Source: Pullilachnospira_A gallistercoris | GTDB lineage: Bacteria > Bacillota > Clostridia > Lachnospirales > Lachnospiraceae | Assembly: GCA_018712125.1 (NCBI GenBank) | Contig: DVHM01000183.1 | Location: forward strand, 1-64,000 | Length of the DNA stretch: 64,000 bases | Reading direction: 5' to 3' | The notes under the pieces: model-generated | The model's input: only the letters and a program-made list of their open reading frames with translations | Database searches by the model: none | What the model was told of the DNA's origin: nothing | Made by a program: the position numbers and the translations under genes | Shown: piece by piece, positions 29,078 to 38,579 of the stretch | Layout of the letters: every line of letters starts with the position of its first letter | Position numbering within the stretch: the stretch's first letter is position 1

Positions 29078-29428
29078 ATGTTAGGAGCAGTTGCGGCACA
29101 GTCTGGCGGTTCAATCATGATGATCGTGTGGATCGTTATATTGTTTGCTTTTATGTACTTTTTCATGATCCGTCCCCAGCAGAAGGAGACGAAGAAGAAA
29201 AACGCCATGATGTCATCTCTGGCAGTGGGAGATACCGTCATGACCACCAGCGGATTTTACGGTGTCATCATCGACATTCAGGAGGATACCGTTATCGTTG
29301 AGTTCGGCAGCAACAGAAACTGTCGTATCCCGATGCAGAAAGCTGCGATCCAGGCGGTAGAGAAGCCCGAGGACGCGGTGGAGAGCAAGAAGGAGAAAGA
29401 GAAAGAAAATAAAAAAGACGGAAAATAA
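29078..29428 (+). CDS. yajC: Preprotein translocase subunit YajC
   Basis: The 116-residue protein has one membrane helix (IMMIVWIVILFAFMYFFM) followed by IRPQQKETKK, the YajC hallmark, and a small cytoplasmic domain with GDTVMTTSGFYGVI. YajC associates with SecDF at the translocon. The C-terminal 20 residues are almost all Lys and Glu. AGGAGGAA precedes ATG 29078. secD and secF usually follow, but here a terminator and asnB do. Confidence 0.95.
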   Translation: MLGAVAAQSGGSIMMIVWIVILFAFMYFFMIRPQQKETKKKNAMMSSLAVGDTVMTTSGFYGVIIDIQEDTVIVEFGSNRNCRIPMQKAAIQAVEKPEDAVESKKEKEKENKKDGK

Positions 29429-29432
29429 GGGA

Positions 29433-29461
29433 TTGACATTTTCCGGAAAAAGTCATATTAT
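29433..29461 (+). promoter_or_regulatory. Promoter directly before the asnB terminator
   Basis: A perfect TTGACA (29433-29438), 17-base spacer, TATTAT (29456-29461). The transcript would start near 29468, only about 10 bases before the hairpin at 29477. Confidence 0.65.
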
Positions 29462-29476
29462 AATTTCAATTTTAAT

Positions 29477-29525
29477 GGCAAAGGCGCCACAGAGAAGATA
29501 TATCTGTGGTGCCTTTGCCTTTTTT
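29477..29525 (+). terminator. Strong terminator between yajC and asnB
   Basis: A 17-bp stem (29477-29493 with 29503-29519, one G-T pair), 9-base loop and six T. It can end yajC transcripts, but since a good promoter sits just upstream and none is seen between it and asnB, it may work as an attenuator for asnB. Confidence 0.92.
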
Positions 29526-29549
29526 GTTACATAGAAAGGTGATAGTGAT

Positions 29550-31133
29550 ATGTGTTCAATAATGGGTCTTTCAAAACGGCATATTTCCATGGAGGAGTTC
29601 GAGGAGCATTTCGCGGCGACCACTTCCAGGGGGCCGGATATGTGCAGAGTGATCGAGGTCGGGGACTGTGTCCTGGGATTTCAGCGGCTGGCCATCATGG
29701 GGCTGACGGAGAGCGGCATGCAGCCCTTCAAGCGAAACGGCAATTACGTGATCTGCAACGGAGAGCTCTACGGCTTCCGCAGGGAGAAGGAAGAGCTGGA
29801 GCGGGAGGGTTACACCTTCGTCAGCGATTCCGACTGCGAGATTCTTCTTCCCATGTATGAGAAATACGGATTGGATCTGTTCGCCCGCCTGGACGCGGAA
29901 TTTGCCTGCGTGATCTATGACAGCGCGAGGGGCGATCTGGTGGCGGCCCGGGATCCCATCGGTATCCGGCCGCTGCATTACGGGTACGACAGCGAGGGAT
30001 CCATCGTCTTTGCCAGCGAGGCCAAGAACCTGGTCGGTCTGTGTGACAAGATCATGCCCTTCCCGCCGGGACACTACTACGCGGATGGAAAGTTTGTCTG
30101 CTACCGGGATCTGGCGGCACGTCAGGAGTATGTGAAGGATGATCTGGAGACGGTATGCAGAAAAATTCATGACAAGCTGGTAGCCGGGGTAGAGAAACGG
30201 CTGGATGCGGACGCACCGCTGGGATTTCTGTTGAGCGGTGGTCTGGACAGCTCCCTGGTGTGCGCGATTTCCAGTAAAATCCTGAAAAAGCCGATCCGCA
30301 CCTTCGCCATCGGCATGAGCGAGGACGCCATCGATCTGAAATACGCCCGGGAGGTGGCGGAGTATCTCCACAGCGATCATCAGGAGGTCATCATTAACAA
30401 GGATATCGTGCTGGACAGCCTGGAGCGCGTGATCAGCATTCTGGGAACTTACGATATTACCACGATCCGCGCCAGCGTGGGCATGTACCTGGTCTGCAAG
30501 GCTATCCACGAGCAGACCGATATCCGGGTGCTTCTGACGGGGGAGATCTCCGACGAGCTCTTCGGATATAAATATACGGATTTCGCCCCGAACGCGGAGG
30601 AATTTCAGCAGGAGGCGGAAAAGCGGCTGCGGGAGCTGCATATGTATGATGTACTGCGGGCGGACCGCTGCATCTCGGTAAATTCCATGGAGGCCCGGGT
30701 ACCCTTCGGAGATCTGGATTTCGTCTCCTATGTGATGAGCGTAAACCCGGAGTTGAAGATGAACCATTACAACAAGGGAAAATATCTGCTGCGCCATGCC
30801 TTTGAGGAGGGAGATTACCTTCCCCACGACATTCTCTTCCGGGAGAAGGCGGCGTTCTCCGACGCGGTCGGTCATTCCATGGTGGATTATATCAAGGAGT
30901 ACGCCGAGGGACTCTACACCGATCAGGAGTTTGAGGAGAAGGCGGCAAACTATACATACGCAAAACCCTTTACAAAGGAGTCGCTGCTCTACAGAGAGCT
31001 CTTCGAGAAATACTATCCCGGTCAGGCGCAGATGATCAAGGACTTCTGGATGCCCAACAAAAACTGGGAGAACTGTGATGTTGACGACCCGTCGGCCAGA
31101 GTGCTGAAGAACTACGGTCAGAGCGGTTGTTGA
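29550..31133 (+). CDS. asnB: Asparagine synthase, glutamine-hydrolysing
   Basis: The 527-residue enzyme makes asparagine from aspartate with glutamine nitrogen and ATP. Cys2 (after Met removal, the N-terminal nucleophile) starts the glutaminase domain MCSIMGL, with RGPD and NGELYG. The synthetase domain has the PP-loop LLSGGLDSS. Length is close to E. coli AsnB. GAAAGGTGA precedes ATG 29550. It stands next to glnN, and gltBD are 5-13 kb downstream, so it belongs to a nitrogen-assimilation group. Confidence 0.94.
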   Translation: MCSIMGLSKRHISMEEFEEHFAATTSRGPDMCRVIEVGDCVLGFQRLAIMGLTESGMQPFKRNGNYVICNGELYGFRREKEELEREGYTFVSDSDCEILLPMYEKYGLDLFARLDAEFACVIYDSARGDLVAARDPIGIRPLHYGYDSEGSIVFASEAKNLVGLCDKIMPFPPGHYYADGKFVCYRDLAARQEYVKDDLETVCRKIHDKLVAGVEKRLDADAPLGFLLSGGLDSSLVCAISSKILKKPIRTFAIGMSEDAIDLKYAREVAEYLHSDHQEVIINKDIVLDSLERVISILGTYDITTIRASVGMYLVCKAIHEQTDIRVLLTGEISDELFGYKYTDFAPNAEEFQQEAEKRLRELHMYDVLRADRCISVNSMEARVPFGDLDFVSYVMSVNPELKMNHYNKGKYLLRHAFEEGDYLPHDILFREKAAFSDAVGHSMVDYIKEYAEGLYTDQEFEEKAANYTYAKPFTKESLLYRELFEKYYPGQAQMIKDFWMPNKNWENCDVDDPSARVLKNYGQSGC

Positions 31134-31146
31134 TATAGGAAAAAGT

Positions 31147-31165
31147 CCCCGGAGGTTTTCCGGGG
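31147..31165 (+). other. Hairpin in the asnB-glnN gap
   Basis: CCCCGGA (31147-31153) and TCCGGGG (31159-31165), 7 bp with a 5-base loop, 14 bases after asnB and 24 bases before glnN. No T-run follows. It may adjust expression between the two genes. Confidence 0.45.
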
Positions 31166-31188
31166 CGGGGAAAAAGGAGGAAAAGATT

Positions 31189-33285
31189 ATGACGACGAAG
31201 GTACCGGAACTGTTTGGCAGTATGGTCTTCAATGATGAGGTGATGAAGGAACGGCTGCCGAAGGATATCTACAAGGCATTGCATAAGACTATGGACGAGG
31301 GGCTGCATCTGCAGCTGGATCTGGCAAATGTGGTGGCGGCGGCCATGAAGGACTGGGCGGTGGAGAAGGGTGCGACCCATTACACCCACTGGTTCCAGCC
31401 CATGACGGGCGTCACGGCGGAAAAGCATGACAGCTTTATCTCCCCGGAGCCCGGCGGAAAGGTCATCATGGAATTTTCCGGAAAAGAGCTGGTAAAGGGC
31501 GAGCCGGACGCTTCCAGTTTCCCTTCGGGCGGTCTGCGGGCTACCTTTGAGGCCAGAGGCTACACAGCGTGGGATCCCACGGCCTACGCCTTCATCAAGG
31601 ATGACACTCTGTGCATCCCCACGGCTTTCTGCTCCTACAGCGGGGAGGCACTGGACAAGAAGACGCCGCTGCTGCGCTCCATGCAGGCTTTGGACAAACA
31701 GGCCATGCGTGTGCTGCGCCTGTTCGGAAACGAGGACGTGAAGCGGGTCAACACCACCGTGGGACCGGAGCAGGAGTATTTCCTGATCGACGAGAAGATG
31801 TATGAGAAACGTCCGGATCTGATCTACACGGGAAGAACCCTCTTCGGAGCCAAGCCGCCCAAGGGACAGGAGCTGGAGGATCACTATTTCGGTACCATCA
31901 ATCCCAGGGTTTCCGCCTACATGAAGGATCTGGATGAGGAACTCTGGAAACTGGGCGTTTACGCCAAGACCAAGCACAACGAGGTGGCGCCGGCCCAGCA
32001 CGAGCTGGCTCCGGTGTTTACCACCACGAATATCGCCACCGATCACAATCAGCTGACCATGGAGATGATGAAGACCGTTGCGGAGCGGCACGGCATGACC
32101 TGTCTGCTTCACGAGAAGCCCTTTGAGGGAATCAACGGTTCCGGAAAGCACAACAACTGGTCCATCTCCACCGACACCGGCGTCAATCTGCTGGAGCCGG
32201 GGGCAACGCCGTCCCAGAACGCGCAGTTTCTGCTGTTTATGACGGCAGTCATCAAGGCAGTGGACGATTATCAGGAGCTGCTGCGCGTGTCTGTGGCCAG
32301 CGCCGGAAATGACCATCGTCTGGGAGCCAACGAGGCGCCGCCCGCAATTATCTCCATTTTCCTGGGAGATGAGATGACGGAGGTTCTGGAATCCATCGAG
32401 AAGGGACTGGATTACCACGATAAGGAGAAGACGCTGATGTCTATCGGCGCGATTGTTCTGCCCCATATTCCGAAGGATACAACCGACCGGAACCGGACAT
32501 CGCCCTTTGCCTTTACCGGAAACAAGTTCGAGTTCCGCTCCCTGGGATCCGCGGCTTCCATCTCCGGCCCCAACGTGGTGCTCAACACGATTGTGGCGGA
32601 GAGCCTGAGTCAGTTCGCGGATGAGCTGGAGAAGGCGGAAGACTTTGATCAGGCCCTGACAGAGCTTCTGCGCCGGGAGATCAAAGCCCACAAGCGGATT
32701 ATCTTCAACGGAAACGGATACGGGGAGGAATGGATCGAGGAGGCGAAGCGCCGTGGTCTGTCCAACCTGCGGTCCACCGTGGACGCGCTGCCGGTATTCG
32801 TGTCGAAGAAATCTGTCGACCTGTTTACCAAGAACGGTGTTTACACCGAGTCTGAGATGATGGCCCGCTACGATATTCTGCTGGAGAACTATTACAAGAC
32901 TCTGAATATCGAGGCTCTGACCATGATTTCCATGGTAAAGAACGATATCATGGGAGCAGCCTGCAGCTATCAGCGCTCCCTGGCAGAGACCATCAGCGCC
33001 AAGAAGGCGGCCCTTACCTCCATCAGCTGTGAGACGGAGGAGGCAATGCTGGTAAAGGCTTCGGATCTGACGTCCGGTCTGGCTGCCGGCTTAAAGAAGC
33101 TGGAGGAGGATGTGGATAAGGAGAGCGTCTACGAGGATGTCTATGATCTGGCGAAGTACAACCGGGATGTGATTTTTGAGGATATGGGCAAGCTGCGGGA
33201 GGTTGTGGATGAACTCGAGACCCGCGTGCCCAAGGAAATCTGGCCTTATCCCACCTACGGCGAGATCCTCTACAGCGTGCGCTAG
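31189..33285 (+). CDS. glnN: Glutamine synthetase type III
   Basis: The 698-residue enzyme joins ammonia to glutamate using ATP. The length of about 700 and the motifs [28 protein letters not shown] and [18 protein letters not shown] identify the GSIII family, which is distinct from the ~450-residue GSI. KHNNWS carries residues that bind glutamate and ATP. GSIII is common in Bacteroidetes and Clostridia and is induced by low nitrogen. AAGGAGGAAAAG precedes ATG 31189. It follows asnB by 55 bases. Confidence 0.96.
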   Translation: MTTKVPELFGSMVFNDEVMKERLPKDIYKALHKTMDEGLHLQLDLANVVAAAMKDWAVEKGATHYTHWFQPMTGVTAEKHDSFISPEPGGKVIMEFSGKELVKGEPDASSFPSGGLRATFEARGYTAWDPTAYAFIKDDTLCIPTAFCSYSGEALDKKTPLLRSMQALDKQAMRVLRLFGNEDVKRVNTTVGPEQEYFLIDEKMYEKRPDLIYTGRTLFGAKPPKGQELEDHYFGTINPRVSAYMKDLDEELWKLGVYAKTKHNEVAPAQHELAPVFTTTNIATDHNQLTMEMMKTVAERHGMTCLLHEKPFEGINGSGKHNNWSISTDTGVNLLEPGATPSQNAQFLLFMTAVIKAVDDYQELLRVSVASAGNDHRLGANEAPPAIISIFLGDEMTEVLESIEKGLDYHDKEKTLMSIGAIVLPHIPKDTTDRNRTSPFAFTGNKFEFRSLGSAASISGPNVVLNTIVAESLSQFADELEKAEDFDQALTELLRREIKAHKRIIFNGNGYGEEWIEEAKRRGLSNLRSTVDALPVFVSKKSVDLFTKNGVYTESEMMARYDILLENYYKTLNIEALTMISMVKNDIMGAACSYQRSLAETISAKKAALTSISCETEEAMLVKASDLTSGLAAGLKKLEEDVDKESVYEDVYDLAKYNRDVIFEDMGKLREVVDELETRVPKEIWPYPTYGEILYSVR

Positions 33286-33583
33286 GACGCCGACGACGGA
33301 GAAAGCGGTCCTTTCCGATGCGGGTACCGGGCCCGAAAAAGAAGAAAAGATTACAGAGAAAAATTGTGAGACTTGCGAAAAGGCGTACCGGAAGGAATTC
33401 CGGGGCGCCTTTTCGCGTTATGTTCTTTGGCAGGCTGTGCTTCGCAGTCCTGGATCAAGGCTGTGAATCGTAACTTTGCGGGCAAAAAGACCTTGACGGG
33501 AAGCATGGAAAGCTTCTATAATATTTCTGCGGGAAGCCGCGTTCTTTTTATCTTTGAGATTCCGTAAATATCCCATTTTTTTG
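33286..33583. other. Non-coding gap between glnN and the recA promoter
   Basis: No gene is supported. It contains a long hairpin at 33375-33416 and a segment at 33459-33474 that resembles 8331-8347 on the other strand. The remainder shows no further structure I can support. Confidence 0.6.
33375..33416 (+). terminator. Long hairpin downstream of glnN
   Basis: An 11-bp stem (33375-33385 with 33406-33416), a 2x2 internal loop, then a 6-bp stem CCGGAA/TTCCGG with a GGAA loop. The T-run is inside the stem, not after it, so termination is possible but not certain. Confidence 0.55.
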
Positions 33584-33612
33584 TTGACTTTTACAGTGCA
33601 GTATTTTATTAT
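33584..33612 (+). promoter_or_regulatory. Promoter of recA
   Basis: TTGACT (33584-33589), 17-base spacer, TATTAT (33607-33612). The LexA box lies 13 bases after the -10. Confidence 0.8.
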
Positions 33613-33625
33613 AGTACATATGAAA

Positions 33626-33639
33626 CGAACATGCGTTCG
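33626..33639 (+). promoter_or_regulatory. LexA (SOS) box of recA
   Basis: CGAACATGCGTTCG, close to the Firmicutes consensus CGAACATATGTTCG. It sits at about +8 to +21 of the predicted transcript, so LexA would block transcription of recA until DNA damage. Confidence 0.92.
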
Positions 33640-33653
33640 AAATGGAGGAAACT

Positions 33654-34718
33654 ATGGCACAGGAAGAAAAACTGAAAGCATTGGATGCTGCGATTTCGCA
33701 GATAGAGAGACAATACGGTAAGGGATCGGTGATGAAGCTGGGAGATACCTCCAGCCATATGAAGGTGGAGACGGTTCCCACAGGTTCCATCAGCCTGGAT
33801 ATCGCTCTGGGACAGGGCGGTCTGCCCAAGGGCAGAATCATTGAGATCTACGGACCGGAGTCCAGCGGTAAGACCACGGTGGCGCTTCACGCGGTTGCCG
33901 AGGTTCAGAAGGCCGGCGGTATCGCCGGGTTTATCGACGCGGAGCACGCGCTGGATCCGGTGTACGCGAAGAATATCGGTGTGGATATCGACAATCTCTA
34001 TATTTCTCAGCCGGACAATGGCGAGCAGGCCATGGAGATCACGGAGACCATGGTGCGCTCCGGCGCGATTGACATCGTGATCGTGGACTCTGTGGCGGCG
34101 CTGGTGCCCAAGGCGGAGATCGACGGGGATATGGGCGATTCCCATGTGGGTCTTCAGGCCCGCCTGATGTCCCAGGCGCTGCGGAAACTGACAGCAGCTA
34201 TCAGCAAGTCCAACTGCATCGTCATCTTCATCAATCAGCTCCGTGAGAAGATCGGTGTGATGTTCGGCAATCCGGAGACCACCACCGGCGGGCGGGCATT
34301 GAAGTTCTACGCTTCTGTGCGGCTGGATGTGCGCCGGATTGAAGCCATCAAGCAGGGTGGCGAAGTGGTCGGCAACCGCACCAGGATCAAGGTGGTAAAG
34401 AATAAGATCGCGCCGCCCTTCAAGGAGGCGGAGTTTGACATCATGTTTGGCAAGGGGATTTCCAGGGAGGGCGATATCCTGGATAATGCGGCCAACCTCG
34501 GCATTGTCAACAAATCGGGGGCCTGGTACGCCTACGAGGGCGAGAAGATCGGGCAGGGCCGCGAGAATGCCAAGCAGTTCCTGCGGGAACACCCGGAGCT
34601 CTGTCAGGAGATTGAGACAAAGGTAAGGACCCATTATGAGATGGACGGTCCGGCGGAGGCGGAGGATTCCAACGCCGAGACCGCGGGGGAGAAGGCGTCC
34701 AAAGGAAAGGACAAATAG
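33654..34718 (+). CDS. recA: Recombinase RecA
   Basis: The 354-residue recombinase forms filaments on single-stranded DNA and triggers LexA self-cleavage. The Walker A is GPESSGKTT and Walker B is VIVDSVAAL; the DNA-binding loop 2 region contains [11 protein letters not shown] start at ATG 33654, as GGAGG (33645-33649) lies just upstream, whereas ATG 33642 precedes that site. The C-terminal 20 residues are acidic and Lys-rich. recX follows by 49 bases. Confidence 0.98.
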   Translation: MAQEEKLKALDAAISQIERQYGKGSVMKLGDTSSHMKVETVPTGSISLDIALGQGGLPKGRIIEIYGPESSGKTTVALHAVAEVQKAGGIAGFIDAEHALDPVYAKNIGVDIDNLYISQPDNGEQAMEITETMVRSGAIDIVIVDSVAALVPKAEIDGDMGDSHVGLQARLMSQALRKLTAAISKSNCIVIFINQLREKIGVMFGNPETTTGGRALKFYASVRLDVRRIEAIKQGGEVVGNRTRIKVVKNKIAPPFKEAEFDIMFGKGISREGDILDNAANLGIVNKSGAWYAYEGEKIGQGRENAKQFLREHPELCQEIETKVRTHYEMDGPAEAEDSNAETAGEKASKGKDK

Positions 34719-34767
34719 GATCCGGGCCATCCGTAAAAGAAGAAAACGAAGATAAGGAAAAACGACG

Positions 34768-35373
34768 ATGACGGTTACAGCGTTGATACCGGAAACCAAA
34801 GGACGTTACAGGGTCTGTCTCCAGGGGGAGGCAGACCTTGTGCTCTATGGAAAGGAACTGAAACAATTTGGCATAGCGGAAGGGACAGACCTGTCCCCGG
34901 AACAGTACCGGCGGATTCTCGAGGAAGTGCTGATCCCGAGAGCCAGAAAGAGAGCGATGCACATTCTGGAGAGGATGGATCAGACGACGGCTCAGCTTCG
35001 GGAGAAACTGCAGAGATCCCAATATCCGGAACCGGTGGTGGAGGATGCCATCGCCTATGTGGCGTCCTTCCATTACATCGATGATGAACGTTTCGCGAGA
35101 AATTTTATCCGGGCCTACCAGCAGAGCCGAAGCCGCCTGCGTATCAGCCAGGATCTTCAGGGCAAGGGGATTGACCGGGATCTGATCGACCGGTGTCTTG
35201 CGGAGGAGTATGAGGTTTCCGAGACGGATCAGATTCGGGAACTTCTGCGCAGGAAGGGATATGACCAGGGAGCCCGGGACCGCAAGCAGCAGGATAAGAT
35301 GTATCGCTTCCTGATGCAGCGCGGATACCGGTCCGAGGATATCCGCAGGGCGCTCTGGAGGGAAGATTTTTGA
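34768..35373 (+). CDS. recX: RecA regulator RecX
   Basis: The 201-residue protein has three-helix RecX repeats: RAMHILERMDQTTAQLREKL, FHYIDDERFARNFIRAYQQS and a later RFLMQRGYRSEDIRRAL. RecX binds RecA filaments and limits or remodels them. A ~60-residue N-terminal extension is typical of Firmicutes RecX. It is directly downstream of recA, without an intervening terminator, so it is likely under the same LexA control. Confidence 0.92.
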   Translation: MTVTALIPETKGRYRVCLQGEADLVLYGKELKQFGIAEGTDLSPEQYRRILEEVLIPRARKRAMHILERMDQTTAQLREKLQRSQYPEPVVEDAIAYVASFHYIDDERFARNFIRAYQQSRSRLRISQDLQGKGIDRDLIDRCLAEEYEVSETDQIRELLRRKGYDQGARDRKQQDKMYRFLMQRGYRSEDIRRALWREDF

Positions 35374-35429
35374 CATTTGGAACAGGGGATCTGTGAGGAG
35401 AACGCAGGGAGGATGTCTGACGTTTACCC

Positions 35430-35458
35430 TTGACATATTTAGGCGAAAAGGATAAAAT
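35430..35458 (+). promoter_or_regulatory. Promoter of rny
   Basis: TTGACA (35430-35435), 17-base spacer, TAAAAT (35453-35458). It gives a leader of about 70 bases rich in A and T. Confidence 0.75.
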
Positions 35459-35524
35459 TTATATGTTGTAGTTTATGACAGAATTTCATCTTTTTATGTT
35501 ATATTTACAATAAAAACTAAATAA

Positions 35525-35537
35525 AGGAGGTGCTCCT
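35525..35537 (+). promoter_or_regulatory. Hairpin over the rny ribosome binding site
   Basis: AGGAG (35525-35529) pairs with CTCCT (35533-35537) with a 3-base loop, directly before the GTG start. The Shine-Dalgarno sequence is therefore one arm of the hairpin. Confidence 0.45.
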
Positions 35538-37085
35538 GTGCTACAGATCGTTATCGCAGTGATTGTGACGTTGATCGTTGCTGTTCCCGTGACGATGGCC
35601 ATAGCAAACGCCTACCATCAGAAGGTGTCTGACCAGAAGGTGGGCAATGCGGAAGAACGTGCGCGTGCCATTATCGATGAAGCGGTTAAGAATGCGGAGA
35701 CCAAGAAGAGGGAGGCTCTGTTGGAAGCCAAGGAAGAATCCTTGCGGACAAAGAACGAACTCGACAAGGAAATCCGTGAGCGCAGGGCAGAGATCCAGCG
35801 GAACGAACACCGTATCATGCAGAAGGAAGAGAATCTGGACAAGAAGCTGGAAGCGGTGGAGAAGAAGGAAGCTGGGTTTGTTGCCAGGGAAGAGGAGATC
35901 AACAAGCAGAAGGCTGAAGTTGCGAAGCTGAATCAGCAGAGGGTGCAGGAACTGGAGAGAATTTCTGGTTTGACCTCCGAACAAGCAAAAGATTTTCTTT
36001 TGAAAACTGTTGAAGAAGATGTGAAACTGGATGCTGCAAAACTGGTCAAGGAGTCCGTCGCTCAGGCGAAGGAGGAGGCGAACAAGAAGGCGCGGGACAT
36101 TGTGGTAACCGCGATTCAGAAGTGCGCTGCCGACCATGTGGCAGAGACGACGATCTCTGTCGTGCAGCTTCCGAATGACGAGATGAAAGGGCGTATTATC
36201 GGCCGGGAAGGTCGGAATATCCGCACGCTGGAGACATTGACAGGTGTGGAACTGATCATTGATGATACGCCGGAGGCGGTCATTCTGTCCGCCTTTGATC
36301 CGGTGCGTCGGGAGATTGCCCGTATCGCGTTGGAGAAGCTGATCGTCGATGGAAGAATCCACCCGGCAAGAATTGAGGAGATGGTGGAGAAAGCCCAGAA
36401 GGAAGTGGAGACGCTGATCCGCGAAGAGGGAGAAGCGGCTACCCTGGAGGTGGGCGTCCACGGCATTCATCCCGAGCTGGTAAAACTGCTGGGACGGATG
36501 CGTTATCGTACCAGTTACGGGCAGAACGCCCTGAAGCATTCCATAGAGGTTGCGCATCTTGCGGGACTTCTGGCTGCCGAAGTGGGCGTGGACGTGCGGA
36601 CGGCAAAGCGTGCCGGCCTGCTGCATGACATCGGCAAGGCGGTCGACCACGACATGGAGGGATCCCATATTCAGCTTGGAGCCAGCCTGTGCAGAAAGTA
36701 CAAGGAGTCCGCGGTGGTTGTCAACGCCGTGGAGGCTCATCACGGAGACGTGGAACCGGAGTCGCTGATCGCATGTCTTGTTCAGGCGGCTGATACCATC
36801 AGCGCCGCGAGACCGGGTGCGAGACGCGAGACATTGGAAGCGTATTCCAACAGATTAAAACAGTTAGAAGACATCACAAACAGTTTCAAAGGAGTAGAGA
36901 AATCTTTTGCCGTTCAGGCGGGCAGAGAGATTCGAGTAATGGTAGTTCCTGACCAGGTCAGCGATGCCGACATGGTATTGTTGGCGAGAGATATTTCCAA
37001 GCAGATTGAATCAGAGCTGGAATATCCGGGCCAGATCAAGGTCAACGTGATACGCGAATCGCGTGTTACGGATTACGCAAAGTAA
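35538..37085 (+). CDS. rny: Ribonuclease Y
   Basis: The 515-residue endonuclease starts mRNA decay in Firmicutes. It has an N-terminal membrane helix (about residues 2-22), a long coiled coil to about residue 190, a KH domain with [15 protein letters not shown], and an HD domain with [12 protein letters not shown]. It acts at the membrane. The start is GTG 35538 after AAAGGAGGTG. Length matches the family (about 520). It has its own promoter and terminator. Confidence 0.97.
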   Translation: MLQIVIAVIVTLIVAVPVTMAIANAYHQKVSDQKVGNAEERARAIIDEAVKNAETKKREALLEAKEESLRTKNELDKEIRERRAEIQRNEHRIMQKEENLDKKLEAVEKKEAGFVAREEEINKQKAEVAKLNQQRVQELERISGLTSEQAKDFLLKTVEEDVKLDAAKLVKESVAQAKEEANKKARDIVVTAIQKCAADHVAETTISVVQLPNDEMKGRIIGREGRNIRTLETLTGVELIIDDTPEAVILSAFDPVRREIARIALEKLIVDGRIHPARIEEMVEKAQKEVETLIREEGEAATLEVGVHGIHPELVKLLGRMRYRTSYGQNALKHSIEVAHLAGLLAAEVGVDVRTAKRAGLLHDIGKAVDHDMEGSHIQLGASLCRKYKESAVVVNAVEAHHGDVEPESLIACLVQAADTISAARPGARRETLEAYSNRLKQLEDITNSFKGVEKSFAVQAGREIRVMVVPDQVSDADMVLLARDISKQIESELEYPGQIKVNVIRESRVTDYAK

Positions 37086-37096
37086 AGGAAACAGTG

Positions 37097-37129
37097 GGAC
37101 AGCCGGGAAACCGGTTGTCCTTTTTATTT
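37097..37129 (+). terminator. Terminator of rny
   Basis: A 10-bp stem (37097-37106 with 37111-37120, one G-T pair), a GAAA tetraloop, and TTTTTATTT. Confidence 0.93.
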
Positions 37130-37153
37130 CGTGAACAGGAGGAGAAAAGCAGG

Positions 37154-37708
37154 ATGGATCATGTGGAAGTGAAGAAGAGGACTCTGGTGCACAGAGGATC
37201 GATTGTGGATGTGTATCAGGATGAAGTGCAGCTGCCGGATGGAGGAACGGAGCTGTGGGATTATGTGGAGCATCGCAAGGGGGCAGCGGCGGTCGTGCCG
37301 GTGCTGCCGGATGGCCGTATTTTGATGGTGGCGCAGTACCGGCCGGCTCTGGGCCGTATGACGCTGGAGATACCGGCGGGTTCCCGGGACAGTGTCGAGG
37401 AGGACACGGCAGTCTGCGCGGCCAGAGAGCTGGAGGAGGAGACCGGATATAAGGCGGGACGCATGGAGCCTCTGCTCTCCCTGCGCACGACGGTAGCTTT
37501 CTGCAACGAGATGATCGATGTGTATCTGGCGAGAGATCTGACAAAGGGGCATCAGCACCTGGATGAGGCTGAGAGCATTGAGGTCGGTGCCTATGAGCTC
37601 TCCGATCTGATGGGGCGGATCTTCGCCGGAAAGATTCAGGACGGAAAGACGGTGTCGGGCATTCTGGCCTACTACGCGAAGATGCAGGAGGAACAGCAGG
37701 CGGAATAA
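37154..37708 (+). CDS. Nudix hydrolase, ADP-ribose pyrophosphatase type
   Basis: The 184-residue protein has a full Nudix box: Gly in PAGSRDSVEED, then REL-x-EE-x-GY in ARELEEETGYKAG. The flanking MVAQYRPALGRMTLEIPAG is typical of ADP-ribose pyrophosphatases such as NudF of Bacillus, which hydrolyse ADP-ribose to AMP and ribose phosphate. I start at ATG 37154 after AGGAGGAG; the open frame upstream covers the rny terminator. The neighbour spoIIM is a familiar partner. Confidence 0.9.
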   Translation: MDHVEVKKRTLVHRGSIVDVYQDEVQLPDGGTELWDYVEHRKGAAAVVPVLPDGRILMVAQYRPALGRMTLEIPAGSRDSVEEDTAVCAARELEEETGYKAGRMEPLLSLRTTVAFCNEMIDVYLARDLTKGHQHLDEAESIEVGAYELSDLMGRIFAGKIQDGKTVSGILAYYAKMQEEQQAE

Positions 37709-37758
37709 ATTGCCATTTTTCTCATAGACTGTAGAGAGATCTTGAGAGGGACGAGTTT

Positions 37759-38412
37759 ATGAGAAGAAGATACGCGAAAAAATATCACAGCCCGGGAAAA
37801 AGCCATCTGACGCGGCAGAGACATGTTCTGGGGGATGCAGTAAAGCGGCATCCTCTCTACATGTTCTTTCTCGCGTCTTTTTTTCTCGGTGTCTGGTGTA
37901 TGAATCTCTGGAGAGGCCAGCAGACATCGCTGGTCATCGCGTTGCAGCAGTTTTTTCAGTGGGATGGCAGCGGAATGGGGACGGCATCGGCGGATCTGTT
38001 CGTCTTTCTTCTGAAGGAGAGGGGGATGCTGCTGCTTGTTATTCTGTTTTTTGGGGCGGGAAAGTACGGCAGGATCTTTCACGGCCTTTTCGTCACATAT
38101 GCGGGGTTTGCCGGAGGAATGATTTTCGCCTCTTTTCTTCTGGTTTTTGGAGCGATGGGGGCGATCCTGTTCGCCTGCTCCTTCTTTCCCCAGATCCTGT
38201 TCTATCTGCCGGTCTATTTTTTCCTTCTGAAGGCATCCGGAGGCTGGGCGCGCCTGAAGGAACGCAAAGCGGGAGGGTTTTCCGGAAGAGAGAAAGCGAT
38301 TCTCTCCTGTGTCTTTACCCTTGTCCTGCTCCTTGCCCTTTTCGGTGTTCTCGCTGAGGCTTATCTCAATCCCCTGATTCTCGGGAAAATCAGTGAAATT
38401 GTATTGAAATAA
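37759..38412 (+). CDS. spoIIM: Stage II sporulation protein M-like membrane protein
   Basis: The 217-residue protein has a basic, cytoplasmic N-terminus and about five hydrophobic helices, starting YMFFLASFFLGVWCMN and including GLFVTYAGFAGGMIFASFLL. This resembles SpoIIM, which with SpoIID and SpoIIP removes septal peptidoglycan during engulfment. Sequence identity to the family cannot be measured here; the assignment rests on topology, the F-x-x-G-x-x-x-x-N segment in helix 1 and the Nudix neighbour. If right, the organism belongs to a spore-forming lineage. Confidence 0.72.
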   Translation: MRRRYAKKYHSPGKSHLTRQRHVLGDAVKRHPLYMFFLASFFLGVWCMNLWRGQQTSLVIALQQFFQWDGSGMGTASADLFVFLLKERGMLLLVILFFGAGKYGRIFHGLFVTYAGFAGGMIFASFLLVFGAMGAILFACSFFPQILFYLPVYFFLLKASGGWARLKERKAGGFSGREKAILSCVFTLVLLLALFGVLAEAYLNPLILGKISEIVLK

Positions 38413-38579
38413 AAGATAAATAAATGAATATAATATACAATTTATATAAAATAATTTAATATTCAAATAATCAGAAAATTGGAAAGAAAAAGTACTTTAC
38501 AAACACGCAGAGCAGTTGTATAGTTGTGCTATGCCATTCGCAAGAAAGAGTGCGATAAGACAGATGAAAGGAAAAAAAG
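38413..38579 (+). promoter_or_regulatory. AT-rich leader of gltB with two hairpins
   Basis: The first 60 bases are nearly all A and T with several -10-like hexamers, so I cannot pick one promoter. Two hairpins follow: GCAGAGCA (38507-38514) with TGCTATGC (38527-38534), one mismatch; and TCGCA (38538-38542) with TGCGA (38551-38555), 8-base loop. They stop about 25 bases before the start codon. No T-run follows. Confidence 0.5.

Noticed and set aside
29477..29525. ANTAR-type paired hairpins before asnB
   Set aside because: Only one hairpin is present and its loop has 9 bases rather than the 6-base ANTAR loop pattern.
38413..38470. Sigma-54 promoter for gltB
   Set aside because: No GG-N10-GC pair at -24/-12 spacing is present; the region is simply AT-rich.
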